From assembly GCF_010111755.1 (NCBI RefSeq), contig NC_088953.1:186001-250000 (forward strand): a stretch of 64,000 bases of DNA, read 5' to 3'. This DNA comes from Nakaseomyces glabratus (taxonomy: Eukaryota > Ascomycota > Saccharomycetes > Saccharomycetales > Saccharomycetaceae). Made by a program: the position numbers and the translations under genes. Below are positions 61,524 to 64,000 of the stretch, piece by piece; position 1 is the first letter of the stretch; each line of letters opens with the position of its first letter. The notes beneath the pieces were generated by a model. That model was not told the origin of the DNA. It saw nothing but the letters and a program-made list of their open reading frames with translations, and made no database searches.

Positions 61524-62321
61524 ATGTTGGATGAATCATCCAGTTCTGATGAGTCTAGAGCAACTGAGTTACCTGTGAGTTCGGAGGATGAATGCGAAGA
61601 GGTAACAGACGCAAAAGTTTTGCCCAATAAGGTACTTGTAGTCTTTGAAGGTGAGAGTACTTTGTTTAGGGACCAGTTATTGGACACAGTGTTTGGCGTA
61701 CAAGATCAGGGGAACATTGTGAAGCAGTTGTCATGGGATACCAAGTACTATGCAGTTGAATATGATCTATATGTTGATGAGTGTGTTGACATTCATGGTT
61801 GGCTTAATGAAGTCAACTCCGATGACTATGAAGAGCTTAGAGATTTACTGACCATGATCATAATAGTACGATCATTTGACTCTACTCAGGATACAAAGGA
61901 ATACAATTCTGTTCTTTATGATTTCATTCAAGGAAATTCAGTTAGCGTTATTAGTGTCAACACTAACTCTGCTAGACAAGTAAAAGATACTTATGATGAG
62001 TTTCTGGAGTTAGATGCTTCAAGTATAGAATTTATAAACTATCATGACGATAGGGTCGAGAAAGAAACCAATGAATGCAAAGGTATGGCTCGCTTAAAAG
62101 AGATTATAGACACACATCCGTGGACTGACTGCAAGGTAGTACTCAAAAATAAAGAGAGTACTTCTGATAAAGTGAATAAACCTGATCTGGAATACCTGAT
62201 CGACACACTGAAGAAGGCAAAGATTCATTACCAAAAGTTATCCAATGGTTCCGATGGTTTTAGTGAGGAAGCCGAGCAGTTCGCTTTGCAAATGGCCACC
62301 GATATTGCAAACAACTTATAA
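61524..62321 (+). CDS. IRC6: Clathrin-coat accessory protein Irc6
   Basis: A protein of 265 residues (S. cerevisiae Irc6 has 237). After an acidic Ser/Glu-rich leader (about 1-30), a Rab-like G-domain fold begins VLPNKVLVVFEGES, lacking a canonical P-loop. Conserved family points are YYAVEYDLYVDECVDI, LRDLLTMIIIV and, near the end, GMARLKEIIDTHPWTDC, followed by a C-terminal AEQFALQMATDI helix. Irc6 (human p34/AAGAB family) binds the AP-1 adaptor and helps clathrin sorting. The ATG at 61524 is used; a short uORF ends just upstream. It converges with KEG1, as in S. cerevisiae. Confidence 0.92.
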   Translation: MLDESSSSDESRATELPVSSEDECEEVTDAKVLPNKVLVVFEGESTLFRDQLLDTVFGVQDQGNIVKQLSWDTKYYAVEYDLYVDECVDIHGWLNEVNSDDYEELRDLLTMIIIVRSFDSTQDTKEYNSVLYDFIQGNSVSVISVNTNSARQVKDTYDEFLELDASSIEFINYHDDRVEKETNECKGMARLKEIIDTHPWTDCKVVLKNKESTSDKVNKPDLEYLIDTLKKAKIHYQKLSNGSDGFSEEAEQFALQMATDIANNL

Positions 62322-62403
62322 ATAATATGATATATCTTGAACTCTATATGCATTCTTTCTTCCGTTTAGTTAACAAACCTACTATCATTTGCTTGCGTAG
62401 TAT

Positions 62404-62997
62404 TCAATTCACCTGTAGGTGTCTCTTATATACAGTTAACGCCATTGGGAAATACAATATCAGCACCACAGTATTAACCAATTCCAGTTGCTCAGTAGTG
62501 TGGTGATTTGGTAGTTGTCTATTCAGCAATAGCAGAACGAATTCGCTCAAGTATAAGCATGGCAACATCACATAGCTGATAAATTTCCAGTAACGAGTCT
62601 CACGTTTGTAGTTTGGCCCTCTCTTGAATAGCCTGCACCAGTGCTGGTACGACTCCACCAGACTGACACCTATTATAAATGTAGAGTAAGCACTAGTCTT
62701 CAATAAAGGAGCATGCTCATAGTCATCGTAGAAGTGCAAATTCAGCACTAAGTACAGGTAGTTCAATGACTTGAGCACTCTCTGGGAAATAAAACCGCGT
62801 AATCCATGGAAGTATAGAGACCACAGCACTTCAAACACAGACACAATCACCAACAAGTAACAGAGGTATTCGTGTATTCCACCAGGGAGATAACGAGAGC
62901 CCACCAGGGGCATCAACACCAGCCACCTGCCAAAGAGTGCCAGGTACAGTAGCGTGGTCTGCAATTGATACAATTGAAACAGCTTATGCGTAAACAT
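62404..62997 (-). CDS. KEG1: ER membrane protein Keg1
   Basis: The start is taken at the ATG at 62997 (MFTHKLFQLY), giving 197 residues (S. cerevisiae Keg1 has 200). Several hydrophobic segments fit a polytopic ER membrane protein; examples are TLLYLALFGRWLVLMPLVG and HEYLCYLLVIVSVFEVLWSL. Keg1 is an essential partner of Kre6 in beta-1,6-glucan synthesis. It lies between IRC6 (convergent) and ERJ5 (divergent), exactly as in S. cerevisiae. Confidence 0.93.
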   Translation of the reverse strand: MFTHKLFQLYQLQTTLLYLALFGRWLVLMPLVGSRYLPGGIHEYLCYLLVIVSVFEVLWSLYFHGLRGFISQRVLKSLNYLYLVLNLHFYDDYEHAPLLKTSAYSTFIIGVSLVESYQHWCRLFKRGPNYKRETRYWKFISYVMLPCLYLSEFVLLLLNRQLPNHHTTEQLELVNTVVLILYFPMALTVYKRHLQVN

Positions 62998-63254
62998 CAC
63001 TTATACTAACAATTACTGCTGTTATCGATTTGTCAAGTCTATCCAGTGGCAATCAACCTTCTGTAAAATTATTGACACTTATTTGGCACTTTTTTCATTT
63101 TACAAGCTCATCGGGTTCTTGCCAGCGTAGCATCAAGGAAACTGAGAATTGAGCTGCACTGGGTACTTATAAAAACTACTGTCCTAGACAATTATAGGTT
63201 ACCGTGACAGAATTGAACTAGTGTCAGGCGGCAATAGCAAGAAGTTTGTATAGA

Positions 63255-64000
63255 AATGGTTGGTATTAGTCGTCAGTTGGTCGTGCTGGTATGCCTGCTT
63301 GCGGTGGCGTACTGTTTCACCGCAGAAGAAGTTGAAATATTCCAACTACAAAAGGAGATAGCTAAGAAGTATGGCGATTTCTACAAGTTTTTGAAGCTGC
63401 CTAATGGGAAGTCATCTACTGAGAAGCAAATTAATAAGAATTTGAGGAAGTTGGCTAGAAAGTACCATCCGGATAAGAATCCCAAGCACAAGAAGCTCTA
63501 TGCCCGTTTGAACTTGGCCACCAAGATTCTAACGAACCATTCTTCTCGTAAGACTTACGACTATTATCTTAAGAATGGATTCCCAGACTACGATTTTAGC
63601 AAAGGTGGTTTCTTTTTCCAAAGAGCTCAGCCAAAGACGTGGTTTATCATTGGTTTCGTCTTATTAGTTGCTACAGCTTTCCACTACATCATCTTGAAGT
63701 TGCAATATAATTCAAACAGAAGAAGAATAGCTAGATTCATTCAAAGTTGTAAAGAACAAGATACCACTGATGGTCTGGGAGAGAAATCTCTGTTCTTTAA
63801 GCAACATGAGGATGACCCAGGTAAAGAACTTGTACTAAGATTCGGTGATGTATTTGTCATAGAAGAAGATGGTTCTGAATCTCTGATCTCTGAGGACACC
63901 ATTGAGGAACCTAAACTCACCGATGCTCTATTATTCAAGTTTTTAAATGCCGTCAAGAATAGAACTGTTGGTAAACTTTTCAAGAGTACCACTAAGAAAC
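63255..64000 (+). CDS. ERJ5: ER J-protein Erj5 (partial, runs off the window)
   Basis: The first 248 codons are present; the 3' end is beyond 64000. A signal peptide (about 1-22) is followed by a lumenal J domain (about 42-108) with HPD at 71-73 in ARKYHPDKNPKHKK, then one transmembrane segment (about 128-147) and a cytosolic part. S. cerevisiae Erj5 (295 residues) is a type-I ER membrane DnaJ protein that helps protein folding, probably as a Kar2 partner. The ATG at 63255 begins MVGISRQLVV. It is divergent from KEG1. Confidence 0.95.

Overview
The window is nuclear DNA of a budding yeast of the family Saccharomycetaceae. Nearly every gene has a recognisable Saccharomyces cerevisiae counterpart. 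The genes look uninterrupted, CTG is read as leucine at conserved positions (for example in ARO4), and the spacers are AT-rich with yeast-type sites (Gcn4, PAC/RRPE, Reb1). It is not S. cerevisiae. The order joins blocks that sit in different places there: MRN1-RTC6-RTT10-TCO89-CTI6-PPQ1-CBC2-CUP9 (chromosome XVI left arm), ARO4-HIS7-ENP1-DPH7-ISW1-GPX2-ALG7-YBR242W-YBR241C-OM14 (II right arm), YBL086C-BOI1-CDC27 (II left arm), RAI1-GUS1 (VII left end) and RMD8-CNN1-YFR045W-DUG1-IRC6-KEG1-ERJ5 (VI right arm). THI2 is absent beside YBR241C and BNA6 is absent between RMD8 and CNN1. Both losses fit the Nakaseomyces (Candida glabrata) lineage, which is my best guess for the source but is not proven.

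Layout. 1-18.4 kb: an RNA-binding protein (MRN1), a mitochondrial ribosomal protein (RTC6), a tRNA-modification WD40 protein (RTT10), a TORC1 subunit (TCO89), a Rpd3L PHD protein (CTI6), a PP1-like phosphatase (PPQ1), the cap-binding subunit CBC2 and the TALE repressor CUP9. CTI6 and TCO89 are inverted as a pair relative to S. cerevisiae. 18.4-36.7 kb: two amino-acid biosynthesis genes in tandem (ARO4, HIS7), each with a Gcn4 site; an unrecognised small secretory gene inserted before ENP1; then ENP1 with PAC/RRPE, DPH7, ISW1, GPX2, ALG7, an HD-domain nucleotidase, a sugar-porter-like protein and OM14. 37-47 kb: an NT-C2 protein, then an accessory island of two tandem paralogous multi-spanning membrane proteins, then BOI1. 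47-64 kb: CDC27, RAI1, GUS1, RMD8, the kinetochore gene CNN1, a mitochondrial carrier, the glutathione-degrading peptidase DUG1, an unrecognised tail-anchored protein, IRC6, KEG1 and the start of ERJ5, which runs off the end.

The most unusual part is the island at 39.1-43.2 kb. It encodes two unrecognised membrane proteins, each built from two internal repeats. Their 802-bp upstream regions differ at only six positions while their coding sequences have diverged strongly. A candidate solo LTR begins exactly where one copy of the upstream repeat ends. Other notable items are a perfect 36-bp palindrome inside CUP9, a CCCTAA array (Tbf1-like) between DPH7 and ISW1, a 14-bp-arm palindrome upstream of CDC27, and a possible mitochondrial-targeted DUG1 isoform. 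I found no tRNA, snRNA or centromere by eye.
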